A DNA stretch of 64,000 bases from Hyparrhenia diplandra (GCA_015847255.1 JADLZK010008230.1:248001-312000); one strand, 5' to 3'; shown: positions 46,374 through 58,384, numbered from the stretch's first letter. Notes: generated by a model not told the origin, from the letters alone. Numbers and translations: made by a program.

Positions 46374-47553
46374 ATTGAGGTATCCCCGGCCATTGGTCCC
46401 CCGCACGTGGCCTGGCCACTCGGCACTCCCCCGTGTGTGTGTGTGTTTTGTATCCTGTTGTGTGATATTTTTGTTTCTAGTATTCATTCCATTTTTTGTT
46501 TCTCAATCAAGTTTGAGTATTTTTCCCATCATGTATACGTTTTCATTTTCATTTTTATTTTATTCATTGTGTCTTTTAGTTTAGTTTAATGAGTTTCTTT
46601 AATATCTTTTATTTTTATTTTTTAGTCAATCATATTTATTTTTTGTCTCAGTTTTCAATCAAGTTTTTTTAAAAAAATATTTTCTATTTTTGTTTTTACA
46701 TTGAAGTATAAATCGTCTTATGGTCGCTATTGTTGTATTTTCAACAAATGTCCCTGCAATTTTCAACTGATCATGTTTTCTAGATGAAATAATGGGTTTA
46801 AAATAACATGTTCCTTTCAGGTTGTATCTTGTGTAACCCCTAAGTATCCCAAGCATATTTTTACACATGAGTTTTGTTAAAATAACTCGTCTTGTCTTGT
46901 TTAGTATACGTGGTTGCAACTCCTTTCATAATCTCCTAGCATACTTTTACACATATTTGTAATTAAAATATGAAAATAGGGTCTAATTTTGATTGGCTCA
47001 TCATGTAGACGGAATTAAAACAGATACACGGTTCAAAAGCTATAGCAATTTGGAAAAAAATATATATTGATTTTTTTTTTTCTTGTGTCAGCTTTTGCAT
47101 GCTCCATCGCAACAGGCAGAGTGGGATTTTTTTTTAATAAAGACAGAGCGGGATTTGGAAAGAGCGTGGGGGGGGGGAGTGGTCACGCCGTTTCACTTGC
47201 ATCGCGACGTGTTACGCCATGTGTCGTCCATCAGAAAATCAATCGAATATTTGGCTTTCCTGTTATTTGTACTTATCAGCTCCCGTCTACACGTGTTATT
47301 AATTTTTGTATTGGATGAAAAAATCAACTGCAACACAAATAAAAAACAGTCAAATGATACGTGAGCAGTTCCTCTAAAAATCAAAATATTTTAATTTGGA
47401 ATAGAGGATGTCTTCTTTTGGGTACAATGAGAGAACGCTAGAGCCAGCAGCCCAGCATGAACAAGCCAAAAGCCCAAGCAGTGACTTTTCGATGTGTTCA
47501 TCTCTACCCAGCCAGCCCATCTCAGCAACTGCTTCTGTCAAATAATATGCCCT
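46374..47553. other. AT-rich intergenic sequence
   Basis: Poly-pyrimidine and AT-rich, with a short (GT)n at 46433-46446 and a G run at 47169-47177. No gene or element borders seen. Confidence 0.5.
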
Positions 47554-49398
47554 GTCAGCGACACTATTTTTTTTTTTTCAAAAGCGTGCATTAGTACGTA
47601 TGCATTAAAGAAAGTGAAAAATTATAAATGATTCGTAAGTAATCCACATATTACCGCTGAATCACATAGTCACAAACAAACAACAAGAAAAATGGAGAGG
47701 GGTAGGGCGGACCCTCCGACTAACAACCCCGATAGTTGAGCCTATTACAACCAAAGAAACTCCACTCCCGGGTAGCTAGTAACGCTTAGAGCAACAGCGG
47801 AAAAGCATCCGCAAGACTTCAGGCGACAAAGCATCCGTCCACACCAACGTCGGCAAAGCAAAGCATCTGCCGAATAGACGGCGACCACCTCAGCAGCAAA
47901 GCATCCGCCCGGAAAACGATCGCGACCCGGCGCACACGCCGAAACGAAGGCTCGTGGCGGCCGCAACCTCGGCAGCATACGCATACCGAAACACAGGCTC
48001 GTGGCGACCACGCCCTCGGCTGCAGACCGGAAACGCGGCTCGTAGAAGATACATGGCGGTAAAGCATCCACCCAAGACAAAGAGCGCCTCGACGGCAAAG
48101 CATCCGCCGAAACGACAACGACGTGGTTACAACAAACGCTAGCTAGACACACCCGGGTGAGAGAAAACATGAAGCGCGAATAGGAGTAGCAAGGCGACCA
48201 AACTAACCAAGACGGATTGGACGGGCCGTAGAGGTTGCGGGAGTGCTTGAGAGTTGCCTTCGGGAAGGAGATCGACGTCCGCGGACACCGACAACGCAAA
48301 GAGAGAGCGCTAGGTCATTCGACCCCAGCCTGCAAGACGACCGCCATCCCCCGACGAGCTGCACGCACCCAACTCCCGTCGCCCGCGCCGGTGAGGTGGC
48401 CTGGCATGCCCGAAGCACCACCACGGGGCCATAGGCGGGCGCCCGCATCACCTCGGTCCCGCCACCACGGCGGCACCACCACCGAATATGACGAATGGAA
48501 GAAGGATCTTGACGCCGGCCATCGTAGTGTTCTTTGTGAGTGGAAGAACGACGACCCCCCGGGGGAGGTGCATGGCGCACGGCGTCACCGTTATCTACCT
48601 GGCCGAGGCGGGCTGAGCTTTTCGCCCGTTACGAAGAGCAAAGACGCGGCGGGTAGCCGGCACCTAGGGGCGGCAACGGCCGCGCGGCGACCCCCTGATC
48701 CCGCCGACATCCCGGGGCGTGGGCGGGGGCGGGGAACCGGCGCCCAAAGACCGTATTAGACCTAGCATGGCCTCCATAGCAGAAAAGCCCGCCCGGGGCA
48801 CCGGTGGGAGGGGGGGGGTGTGTCGACGCCGGATCCGGGGCCCGGTCCGGCCAGCCGCCACCGTTCCGGCCGTCGGGCGGCGGGAGCCGCCGGCCGTCGG
48901 GGACGGCCACCACGGCACCGGGGAGGGGGTGGGGTGCCGGCGCGGATCACGGGGGCGAGGGGCTCGGATCCGGCGAGCCGGCCCGCCCCGGCCGTCGAGG
49001 TGCGCGTCGCCGCTGCCTTGACACCTCACGCCGTAACAAAGGGGGGGAGCGGGAGGTCGGGCCGACGCGGATCCGGCCCGTAGTGGCGCCGGCGCGAGCG
49101 CCCCACCGCCATCGAAGGGCACCAAGATCGCCATCGGGAGCGCAACCAAGGCTGACGAGTCACCGGCTGGGGTTGAAGTTGGAGGGGGGAGCGGTTAGGG
49201 TTGGGGTGGAGGAGGTGAGAGGGTGCGCGCGGAGGCCTTTTTGGGGACTCCGCCGCTGGCCGCAGCAGCCGTAGGGCAACGACGGCGGCCGGAGAGGGCC
49301 GGCGAAGGGTGTGTTCCCGGCGGCGGCATGGTCGCCCTCGAGTCGCCCGTTAGGAGGCGCTCGGGGTGGGGGAGAAAGTTCTCGGTCAGCAACACTAT
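47554..49398 (-). mobile_element. Poly(A) retroposon on the minus strand (47568-49384), no reverse transcriptase
   Basis: A T run at 47567-47578 is the poly(A) tail of a minus-strand transcript. Flanks GTCAGCGACACTAT (47554-47567) and GTCAGCAACACTAT (49385-49398) form a 14-bp TSD with one mismatch, the mark of target-primed (LINE-type) insertion. The 5' half is very GC-rich with many spurious ORFs. The 3' half repeats a (G)GCGGATGCTTTGC motif at least five times. It ends in GGTTGTAATAGGCTC-like and TTTGTTTGTGACTATG-type sequence. It may be a non-autonomous LINE derivative or a retroposed transcript. Confidence 0.7.
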
Positions 49399-49605
49399 GA
49401 AAACAAGCGGAGGAGAAAGACAGAAAATTCTGCAACCAAATACCATATCCCAAGTTCTTTCGCAGAGGAGAAAAAACAATTTGCAGACATACATTTCATC
49501 CCCTTCATAGCTAACCTTCATGTGCAAAATCCGATACAATTAAAGTTGACTAAACCTTTGTTATAAGCACAAACTATTCATACCACATATTCTCCGACAA
49601 AAATC

Positions 49606-49850
49606 ATAGTTACAAAGTTGTGAGTAAGCTGTTGGTATGTAGTGGAACAAGTTTTTTATTGGCTTCCTGCCGCCCATAGCGTTCAGACATAGTTGAGGTA
49701 GCTGTAGGTCATTATATTTCCAATCTAGTTTCACAATCAAATGCTTCAAGGCTAATGCATTTTAAAGATGTATTTTGCCAGTCCGACTTGGCCATGTGTT
49801 CCACAAAAACCATCTATGCAAACTTTCTTAAGATGATAGTGAGGAAGATC
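49606..49850 (-). pseudogene. FBD-domain exon relic
   Basis: The minus strand reads LPHYHLKKVCIDGFCGTHGQ, VGLAKYIFK, then after a lost base in the A run (49760-49763) LALKHLIVKLDWKY. This is the FBD domain found at the C-end of plant F-box proteins and matches the exon at 63701-63983. No F-box or LRR part accompanies it. Confidence 0.75.
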
Positions 49851-50149
49851 AGGGTTCAAAATTTCGGCTAAATTTCGACCGAGTTTCACTAAAATCGGTA
49901 ATTTCGGTGGTGGCTGAAAGAAAACTTTAAAATATTGCAACACACTAATACATGTGTATATAACTCTAAGACTAAATTTCTCTCCTACATATGTACTGCT
50001 GATGGGTTTATTTGGCAACGACCTATGTTCTGGCTCCACCACTGGATGGTCAAGGAGTTGTTTAGTATTGTAAGTATGCATGCTTGTGATGTTTGTATGA
50101 TCAATAAACGAAAACAAACGGTTTGCGGATTGGTCGATCTCGTGCATGA

Positions 50150-51000
50150 TCGATGATTGTCTAGTCAATTGGCCAACGTGTGATCAACAGCTTTGGTATT
50201 GAAACCTGCACGAAGAATTGCATATGAATACGTACGTAGGGACATGCACATGCGTTGCGTGCCAAGACGATATTGATCGAACTAGGTCGTGTGTGGTTGC
50301 AGAACGCGATTGCGTGCTAGTATATATCATATCTCCCTACCCTATGTGCGGCACGCTTTGCTTTTGTGGCGGTGAAGCTTGCGACCTGACCAGTTCGTTG
50401 CTCTCGTGCATACAAAAACTTCAACGCTACCGCACGAAGGTGTCAACGCAGATTCGGAACTGTTTGGAAGACTTGTCCATTCGATCCTCATGTTCCTGCA
50501 TTGTACACGTATACCGGCCAATATTGAAAGTACTCCTATCTATATGCAATGCAGCTGGAATTCAATTCGTTCCAAAAAGACAAGAAAAGAAATGCAGCTG
50601 GAAGTAAGGATGAAAACGGTCGAACTCGGTCGAAAACGGACTTACGAAATAGAAAACGAAATCGGTTTTATCCGAACATTTCTATATTTTAGCAATTAAA
50701 GAGTATAAAAAATAATTGAAAATGGTGGTGAAACCAATTGAAACTGACAATTTTTATGTCTAAAAACGGAACAAAATGTCGAAAAACGAAACCGGTCGGT
50801 TCGAATATTTCTGTTCTGCTTTCATCCTTAGCTGGAAGCACTCACACTCCAAAAAGAAATGCAAATTATATATAGTACAGCAGATAGGTAGCATTGTTGC
50901 CTCGCACACTCCAACGACCTGCTACAAAGCTAGGCAGCTGCTTCCAAATATGCTTGCTTACCTTTGTGACTAACGCCGGCCTAGCAGCGCCTAATACCGT
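50150..51000. repeat. Segmental duplication, copy A
   Basis: Matches 52064-52690 in order: ATTGGCCAACG(T/C)GTGATC, CAGCTTTGGTATTGAAACCT, TTGTGGCGGTGAAGCTTGCG, GACCAGTTCGTTGCTC, CATGTTCCTGCATTGTACAC, AAATGCAGCTGGAAG, and GCATTGTTGCCTC. Copy A has an additional hAT MITE. Confidence 0.85.
50605..50830. mobile_element. hAT MITE, 226 bp, with perfect 8-bp TSD
   Basis: Ends TAAGGATGAAA and TTTCATCCTTA are inverted repeats. The TSD GCTGGAAG is perfect (50597-50604, 50831-50838). The interior is rich in CGAAAACG/CGGTCG motifs. The paralogous site in copy B (about 52577-52584) has a single GCTGGAAG and no insertion. Confidence 0.95.
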
Positions 51001-51490
51001 TTTTTTTAACACAACTACAAACTTTATATATGAAGCAGCCAAGTTACATGACGGTCCTCCAGAGGAGGCCGGAATACAGCGTGGTCCAAAGACCAGATAA
51101 GCACAACCAAAAACATCTGAGGCGACGACTCTGACTAACTCGCCCGGCGAGGGGGCCGTAGGGCGCCAATGGCGCATACACCGGATGGAAGGACCGCGTA
51201 AAGCGGCGGTTGAAGGTGGGTCGACGAGCCGGTAAAGAAGAGCATTCGGACGACTGAAGGGTAAGTAGAATGCCGTCGCCCGAAGGTAGAGGATGATGCT
51301 CCAAGTCGAATCCCCTGATGATGGCAATGTCGTCGAGCCAACGTCCGATGAGCAAGTGCTTGATAGGGGGTCGGGATCTGCAAGAACAGTGGCTGCCTGG
51401 GGATGTGGTGGAGTGGATGGTAGGTGTTGACGGGTCGGAGATGGGCGAGGTGAACAGAAACATAGGATAAAGAAAAAAAAAAAAAAAAGA
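51000..51490 (-). mobile_element. Possible poly(A) retroposon remnant, minus strand
   Basis: A T run at 51000-51007 would be the tail. The adjoining minus-strand sequence (GTTTGTAGTTGTGTT just before the tail) resembles LINE 3' ends. No TSD found and the 5' border is unknown. An A16 run lies at about 51473-51488. Confidence 0.35.
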
Positions 51491-51599
51491 TTGGCTAAGG
51501 CCGAATTTTACCATGCCTTAGTCCAAACCAATTTTGGGTGTCAACAGGTACCCAAATCCAAAATAGGGGCTTTAATTTGGGGCTATCACTGAAGATGCT

Positions 51600-51830
51600 C
51601 TTAGGGTGTTAGCCAACGGACTCTAATACTTAGGCTAACGGCGAGATTTGATTTCTGGGTTCAAATGGGATTCGAGGTCTCAGGGTGGGCTTAGAAGAAA
51701 ATTTGATGAATCTAGGGGCAGAGGCCGAATGAACGGTAGTGCGAATAGGAGAGGCGAGGGCGAGGTGGCACCGTCTCTCTAGAAGTGGAGGAAGAGGTTG
51801 CGAAGGGTGTCACACTGTAATAGCCTGGTG
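51600..51830. repeat. Dispersed duplicate of 56840-57110
   Basis: Shared blocks in the same order include GGGCTTAGAAGAAAAT(T/C)TGATGAA, TAGGGGCAGAGGC and AAGTGGAGGAA(G/A)AGGTTG. No coding content recognised. Confidence 0.75.
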
Positions 51831-52063
51831 CTGTCTCGGGTCAAAGTAAGGGGTGGCGACAATAGAAGATTTCCGGGATGGTCTACTATGAAAATATATA
51901 CTGGACAAATCAACAAGGCAATAAAACTTCTTCATATAAAACTTTTCATTGGTGCAATTGGAAATAGCCAAGGAAGTGATAGTTTACTTGTGTGCAAACC
52001 CTCAAGTAAGTTAGTGTAGCTCCCATACATATCCTTGCTTGTCAAGGTACAAGTATCTTGTGG

Positions 52064-52690
52064 GCGATGATTATTGTCTGGTGAATTGGCCAACGCGTGA
52101 TCGACAGCTTTGGTATTGAAACCTAGTAGTAGGCACTTGCACATTCCAAGATGAACTAGGTCCTGCCGGTGTCCATATATACACGCGATTGCGTGTGTGC
52201 TATATATGCATCGGTATCGGCAGGTACGCTTGCTTTTGTGGCGGTGAAGCTTGCGACCGGACCAGTTCGTTGCTCGTGCGCGGCCCGGCCCGCCTACAAA
52301 CTTCACCGTTACCACACCGCACGAGTATTAGTTATTAATTATATTTATTTATATAATTATTATTATTATTATAAAGCTGTGACAGCAGCAAACCAGCTGA
52401 GAATGTGTCGTAAACGCTGATTCGCAACTGTTTGTTTGGAAGACTTGTCTATTCAATTCTTCATGTTCCTGCATTGTACACGCATTGACGTATACCGGCC
52501 AATAATGAAATATATAATATAATGCAGCATGCTGCTGATGAAATCGTTTCAAATAGAAAAGAAAACAAAAAAAATGCAGCTGGAAGCACGCACGCATGCA
52601 AATTATATACTAGTATCAGCTAGCATTGTTGCCTCAGCCTCTCACACAGTCCAATGAGCTATCAACGCCTACCTACCAGCGCCTGCCGTT
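52064..52690. repeat. Segmental duplication, copy B
   Basis: Paralogue of 50150-51000 without the hAT MITE. Carries an ATT-rich low-complexity insert near 52330-52375. Confidence 0.85.
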
Positions 52691-53044
52691 GCAAATTCAA
52701 CAAACATTGCATGCACCGTCGTCTTAATCAAACTTAAGCCGTTTCTTTCATTTTTTTTTCCCTTGATTCCTGAGTATATTCCGGCTCCACCAGCCACCAA
52801 CTCGTTAGAAGGCCCTTTCAATTGCGGGATTCTTTCCCGTCCGAGAAAATTACTTCTATGCCCTCTTAAAACCCAACCTTCCTTTCATGGCCCTAAAAAG
52901 TTTGAACTTGCCTATTTAGCCTTCCAATCTAACTTTCGATTCCTTGTCTGGTCTTCCCATCAATTTGACCCTCTAACGGTGTTACATGAGAGATGAAGTG
53001 ACAAATTTACCCCTGGACACAAAAGCATCGTTCCTAATAGTTTA
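52691..53044. other. Short intergenic stretch
   Basis: No gene or element recognised. Confidence 0.5.
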
Positions 53045-55251
53045 GGGCGTGTTTGGAAGGGTGGCCCGTGGGCTCGGCTACGCACCCGGGAGCCCAGTTC
53101 GGCGTTTCGCTTCGTTTTCTCCTCCCTCGGCCTAGCCTGCGAGAGCCAAAACCGCACCCTTAGCCTGGCTCCACTCGCACACAATTTTCCTTCGTAGCCG
53201 CGGACGTTTAAAGGGGCGATTTTGGCCGGCGGCGGATGGCTCTGGCGGGCTCGCGCGGGATAGCTGAAACTTCCTCCTACCATTCCTCCGCCACGAAATC
53301 CATGGCCTATAAAGCCAACCACCATCCCTCTCGCTCCCTCCCTTCTCCCCGTTCGCTCGCCGTTGTTGCACTCGCGTGAGACACCGGCTAGGGTTCCGTG
53401 TTGTTGTGCGGCGAGCCCGGGTCCATCACCAGCGGGCTTCCTTTCCATTTCCCCGCCGCGGATCTGCTCCATCTCGCCGACGCGCCTCACTTCCTCACTG
53501 GGACTCCAGGCGGTGCGCTTCTTCTACCTCGGTGTTGTTGGTGACCTAGGGTTTGCTTCCAACCCGATTTGCTTCCTCTCCTAGCTGGTCTTCGGGTCTT
53601 GTGCATCATCCGGGCACCTCAAGGTGAAATGGACCCCTATATACCCATCCTTCTTATGGCTTTCTGTTATGCGTTAGATGCCTTTGTTTCAATGTGACTT
53701 ACCTGATCTGTTCAATTTCGATGCTTTGAGTCTGTATTGTGGTTGATGATGTTGTCCTATGCAGTGAGAGTTTTGCCGTGCACATAAATGTTTTTAAGCT
53801 TGCACTTCCATGTTGATGCTAGTCAGGGCTATCTTAATTTAGATGTTTCTGAGAGACATGATATGATGGTGAAGGCGAGCTACTAGGATGATAGTGTCCA
53901 TGGTGTCTGTTGTTGTCTCTACTCTAAATATAATGAGGGATGAACCTGAATCTGAGCCTAACACAGAGCCTAACCCTATCATGTATGACCTTAGAAGTGA
54001 TGCTAAGCAACATAGAAAGAGAACCCTGCAGGCCATCTACCATTCCACAGATACAAAATGTGTCTCTATGTTAAGGATGGGGAGGAAACCTCTTTTTTTT
54101 TTTCTTTGTGTGAGCAATTTATATCTAGGGGGCTTCTCAGGACAATGCAGGTGTTTCTATTGAGAAACATGTTGTTATGTTTCTTGATGTTGTTGGCCAC
54201 AATCAGAGGTTTAGGGTAGTGCACCAATCTTTTAGGAGGTCCATTGAGACAGTCCACAAGCTCTAGTGGTGCCATCCTAGGGGTTGATAGTAAAGATGTA
54301 TAGTTCTTATACTCCCTCCTCCACTCTCTCCTCTTTTGTGTAGGTAGTTTGGTTGTAGGATCTTGTGCAGGTTGACACATGGGGCTGTCCTTTTGGGGGT
54401 TTTATTTTGTTGAGAGGGTGGTTGCTGGATAACTATTTGATCTAGTTTGATGCATGGAGAACATTTGAGGCCTACTTTGTTGGCCAGAACATGGTATTGT
54501 AAGAATATTTGTAGTCTCTTTTGGCTACATAGAAACTTTATTGCAACCTTATTGCTAGTTTGTGTGATAACTATCATTATTTGGTGGATGGAGAGGGAAT
54601 TGAAATGGCCTATGATAAGGTGGCTGCTGTTTGGACTTGTTGTTTGCCTCTTTCATGACTGCCATCAAGCCCCTGTGAGTCATAACTCAGTTGAAACACC
54701 AAGCTATGGCTTGAGATGATGGCACTAAAAGATGTCCACAGGAGTTTCATGACAACCATGACTGACTTCTGATTTGCTTCTTCTTGGTTCTTTGTTCATG
54801 CTTTGTTGTTTTGTTGCTAGCAGCCACTAATGAAAGGAACTATGCATTGAGTCCACTGAATCACAAAGCTAAGGCCTCATTTTATTACCAATGAATTTGT
54901 ATATAGGATATTGTCAAAAATGTATTGGAGTCAAATGTGTGACAAATTCAATTCAAATGAACTTGTGATACTGTAATTGTGATTGATAATTTCATATATA
55001 AACATTGTGGTATTGTTTTATCAACACTTGTTCGTTTCTTTGATGTTGTGTGAGAGCTGACGGTTGCTAAGCCTGGCCTGGTGCCAAACACCAGCCCATT
55101 TGGGCGGTAGGTGGCAGTTGGACTGCCAGCCTGGCTCCTAGTTGGTGACCAAACACTATCTCTGGACGGCCAGGCCACTGCATCAAACAAGAAGGGGTGA
55201 CCCATTTGCACCAAGCTCTGGCTAACCATGCCCGCCCTTCCAAACATGCCC
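53045..55251 (+). mobile_element. PIF/Harbinger element, 2.2 kb
   Basis: Left end GGGCGTGTTTGGAAGGG and right end CCCTTCCAAACATGCCC are inverted with one mismatch. The flanking trinucleotides TTA (53042-53044) and TAA (55252-55254) are close to the TWA duplication of this superfamily but not identical. It carries a Harbinger transposase remnant and a GC-rich leader with CTAGGGTTT at 53386-53400. Confidence 0.75.
53888..54270 (+). pseudogene. Harbinger (HARBI1-like) transposase fragment
   Basis: YHSTDTKCVSMLRMGRKPLF, then a T run at about 54093 that breaks the frame, then KHVVMFLDVVGHNQRFRVV and FRRSIETVHKL (54159-54263). This is the N-terminal region of plant Harbinger nucleases. The downstream catalytic DDE part is not readable. 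Confidence 0.75.
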
Positions 55252-55254
55252 TAA

Positions 55255-55990
55255 TTAGAATTCACTTGACATTTTAATAATTCAAGTACGTTTCTTAGAT
55301 GCTTGTAAATTGCATATGTTTCATTTCGAGCCTGATATATGCTCTGGACGCAAAAGCAGTATGAGATGAAAGTATAGTATGGGACCAATATGGCAATATA
55401 TGCTTTGGAGCAATATGAGAACGTCACGTACGTCGACCACGAATGCTTCCTAGCCACGATGGTCTTCATCTGCACCTACACCATCTCCTTTCCAGGCACA
55501 TCCTCGGCCCCACATGGAACACAGTGTGCCGACACATGTGCCGTTGGGGAGCGTGTCGTCCGTGGCGCATGACTGCGAGTCGAGCTGCGCCGAGCCTCAT
55601 GGACTCTGGAGAGCGCGGGGTGCAGGTAGTACACTACTGCATGACGCGGAGCACGTCGAACTTTTTTCCCGATCCGATCTGTCTCGTGTGTTACTTGGAG
55701 AAAGGAGATAGAGTGAAGGGTAATTTTGTCATTTCGCATTAGCCTTTAGTGGGACTTCACGGGAAAGCCAAATAAGGAATCAAAAGTTGGATTGGAGGCC
55801 AAATAGTGTGTTTTCCATGTGAAAATGAACTGATTTTTGTGAATTTCCTTCATAATGCCTGCAAAATTCCTGCATTTCAAAAGGGCCATAAATATTTTGC
55901 ATGCATGCTTCTATGACTCGGCCTTCATCTAAGATTAAGCTGACGATTTGCAAATTAAATCAATTCTAAATCATCATGGTATGCACAAAC
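55255..55990. other. Intergenic, no supported gene
   Basis: Two overlapping 90-100 codon ORFs on opposite strands near 55440-55740 show no recognisable protein. Confidence 0.4.
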
Positions 55991-56821
55991 CGATAACTAA
56001 GCTCCAATAATCCGGCGACAGAACATTCTACAGCCACGCACGCCGCCTAGGGCTCCTCTCGAAAAAAAAAAAAGCGGCGGCCGCCGCCAGCCGTGTGCGG
56101 CCCCCGTTCCCGCCTCGCCCCGGCCTCGTCGGTGGTGACGAGGAGCGGCGGTCCGCCTCTTCAACAGATCTCCTATCATCGTAGAGTCTTGGTCGAGTCC
56201 ACCTAGGTCTAGGGTTTGCTCGCCGTCGACGTTTAGCGGTGGAGTTAGATTTTGCCGAGGAGCGTGGCTCCTCTGCGGTTTGCCTTTCCTGGCGACGCCG
56301 GCGCAGCGGAATAAATTCTCCCAGCTTCTTCCGTTCTCCGATGGCGATCTTCTCCGACGTCAACGGATAGGCTTGGGAGACCTGTCCAGGAGTCGAGGGC
56401 CGGCGCATCGTCGTCTTCTTCAGGTGATGATGTTGTTGACCCTGTTAATCTCGAGGAAGATGATCTTTGGTGAAAATTTGAGCTTTGCTCGGGTTGCCGG
56501 CGGTGGAATCAAAGGATGCGTCGTGGGTACGGGAGTTGGCCGATGTGCCTAGGAGGCGGTGTACTTGGCTGATTCGCCTAGAAGTAAGCCCGCCTCTGCG
56601 GCCTCCACCTTGTGGAGTTTGGCTCTGGTGTCCGACGACGATTGGGAAGCGGCTTCGGCGGCAGTGACGAACGGATCTCTGAAGGCTTCGAGGAAGATGA
56701 ACAAGAGTTTTGTACTTCTTTGTAATTTTCCTTTTCTTGAGGATCCTATTTGTAAAAGTGCTGATGTAATGCGTTAAGATCAATACATTTTCCTTCTAAA
56801 AAAAAGACGATAACTAAGCTC
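55991..56821 (+). mobile_element. Poly(A) retroposon (56005-56807) with perfect 14-bp TSD
   Basis: CGATAACTAAGCTC flanks both sides (55991-56004, 56808-56821). An A8 tail is at 56798-56805. The 5' part is GC-rich leader-like, the 3' end is TTTGTAATTTTCC...GATCAATACATTTTCC, typical of plant LINE 3' UTRs. Without RT it is probably an internally deleted LINE or a LINE-mobilised transcript. Confidence 0.85.
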
Positions 56822-56839
56822 ACATAATCTTGCTCACTC

Positions 56840-57110
56840 GATCATTAGCTAGGGTTTTAACCAATGAACTCTAATGCTCAGGCTAACAACTACTGTGATG
56901 AGGTTAGAGTTTAGGTACCGTTCCAAATTGGAACTGAGGTCTTGAGTGGGCTTAGAAGAAAATCTGATGAAGGTAGGGGCAGAGGCTGGACCAACACTGG
57001 TGGTGGATATGGTGCGGTGAGGATGAAGTGGTTGTGGCACCATCGGTCAAGAAGTGGAGGAAAAGGTTGTTAGATAGGGCAAGGTTAAGAGTGCCACTAT
57101 AGTAGCGAGG
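56840..57110. repeat. Dispersed duplicate of 51600-51830
   Basis: See the partner for the shared blocks. It begins right after the retroposon TSD. Confidence 0.7.
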
Positions 57111-57440
57111 AGTGGTCGGGTTAAAGTTCCGCCTACTAACAGGGCGGGGGCAAAATAGGGTTTTTGGGGAGGATTTCGATATGTAGTGTGTATAACGGGT
57201 TGAAACGAGTTTCTCTCTATGTTGCGGTGCGGGGTGGGATGAGTTTGTTTATGTTACGGTGCGGGACGGGTCGGGTTTTTCTATCTTATGGGGCTAGGGC
57301 GGGTTGGGACTTGGGCCGTCTCGGTTGGGGAAGGAGAGGCGTCGCCACCAGCCCGCCTCCGTCGAGGTGGTGGGGGGTGAGTAGATCATTTTGTAAGGCG
57401 GGCGGGGTGGGTGAACTGACTCCTCATTGCGGGGTGGGGT
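57111..57440. other. G-rich sequence with GCGGGGTGGG motifs
   Basis: Many GGGGTGGG/GCGGG(A)CGGG blocks, similar to subterminal arrays of hAT-like elements, but no termini were found. Confidence 0.35.
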
Positions 57441-57498
57441 GGGTTATCTATGTTTTTTTTTTTTTTTTTTTTTTTTTGAAACTGGGTTATCTATGTTT
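57441..57498 (-). mobile_element. Minimal poly(T) insertion with 15-bp TSD
   Basis: GGGTTATCTATGTTT occurs at 57441-57455 and 57484-57498. Between them lies only a T run of about 22 plus GAAACT. In minus-strand sense this is AGTTTC followed by poly(A), i.e. a retroposition event that copied little more than the tail. Confidence 0.75.
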
Positions 57499-58384
57499 CT
57501 ATAGGGCCACTGTTCTTAGATGAGATCATTTTTTTATTGTAATTGTAGAGGAAATACAATTCTAGTACTGTGTTACGTTTTAGTATCTTAAGTTTGACCT
57601 ATTATATATAAAAAATATTAATATTTATGATATTAAATGCCACTATTAGATTAATTACAAAATGTATTTTGTAAAATAAACTTGTTTTGGATAAAAAAAG
57701 AAACTATCATTCACATCAAATGTGAACCATTTTAATGGGCAAGTAAACTATAGTTTGTTTTCATTGTTGGCAGAGTCAGTACATACAAGGAAGAGAAAGA
57801 GAACGATACGAATCTTTATCCAACCTCCAACGCATCAAAAATCAGGTGTCCTTGGCTCTAAAACACTCCACCACAGAGTGCGTGGACAAGTTCAAATAGT
57901 AGTTTACTATCGTGACATGTGTCGGTCTGAAAGGTCCTAGGATTGCATGCATATTTCTCTGACTCTGCCTTCATCCTCTGTCAAACATGCATAACAACTC
58001 TTGCATCATCTCAAAAGAAAACATCACTACCATGGTCGATCTGGTCTCAAGAAATATTATACCAATTCCACATTTTACACTATACTAGAGCTGTGAAATG
58101 TGAAGACAGCGTACGTGAGATGACCATTTCCAGCTCCCTCGCTCCATCCTGTCCCTTTCCTCCATCATTTCTTCGTCGTCGCCGTCACCGTCGTCACCAC
58201 CTCACGCGCTGTAGCGCGACCTCATCTCATCCCCCCCTCGCCTGTCTCCATCAACGCGGCTCCATCGCCTCATACATAAACGCAGACGCCGCAGCCTGGC
58301 ATTCACTCCCACCCTGGTTCTGTCCTCCATTTCGGTTTCGTCGCGTTGCTTGCTGCCTCGGCTCAGGCTCAGTCATCGCCAGCC
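57499..58384. other. Upstream region of the NHL gene
   Basis: AT-rich to 58080, then C/T-rich. The open frame extending upstream to 57943 is not treated as coding because the family start fits 58385. Confidence 0.45.

Noticed and set aside
57943..58384. Upstream extension of the 471-codon open frame before the NHL start
   Set aside because: The translated extension is low-complexity Arg/His/Ser. The family start M(A/T)DRV is at 58385, so the longer ORF is an effect of a frame slip.
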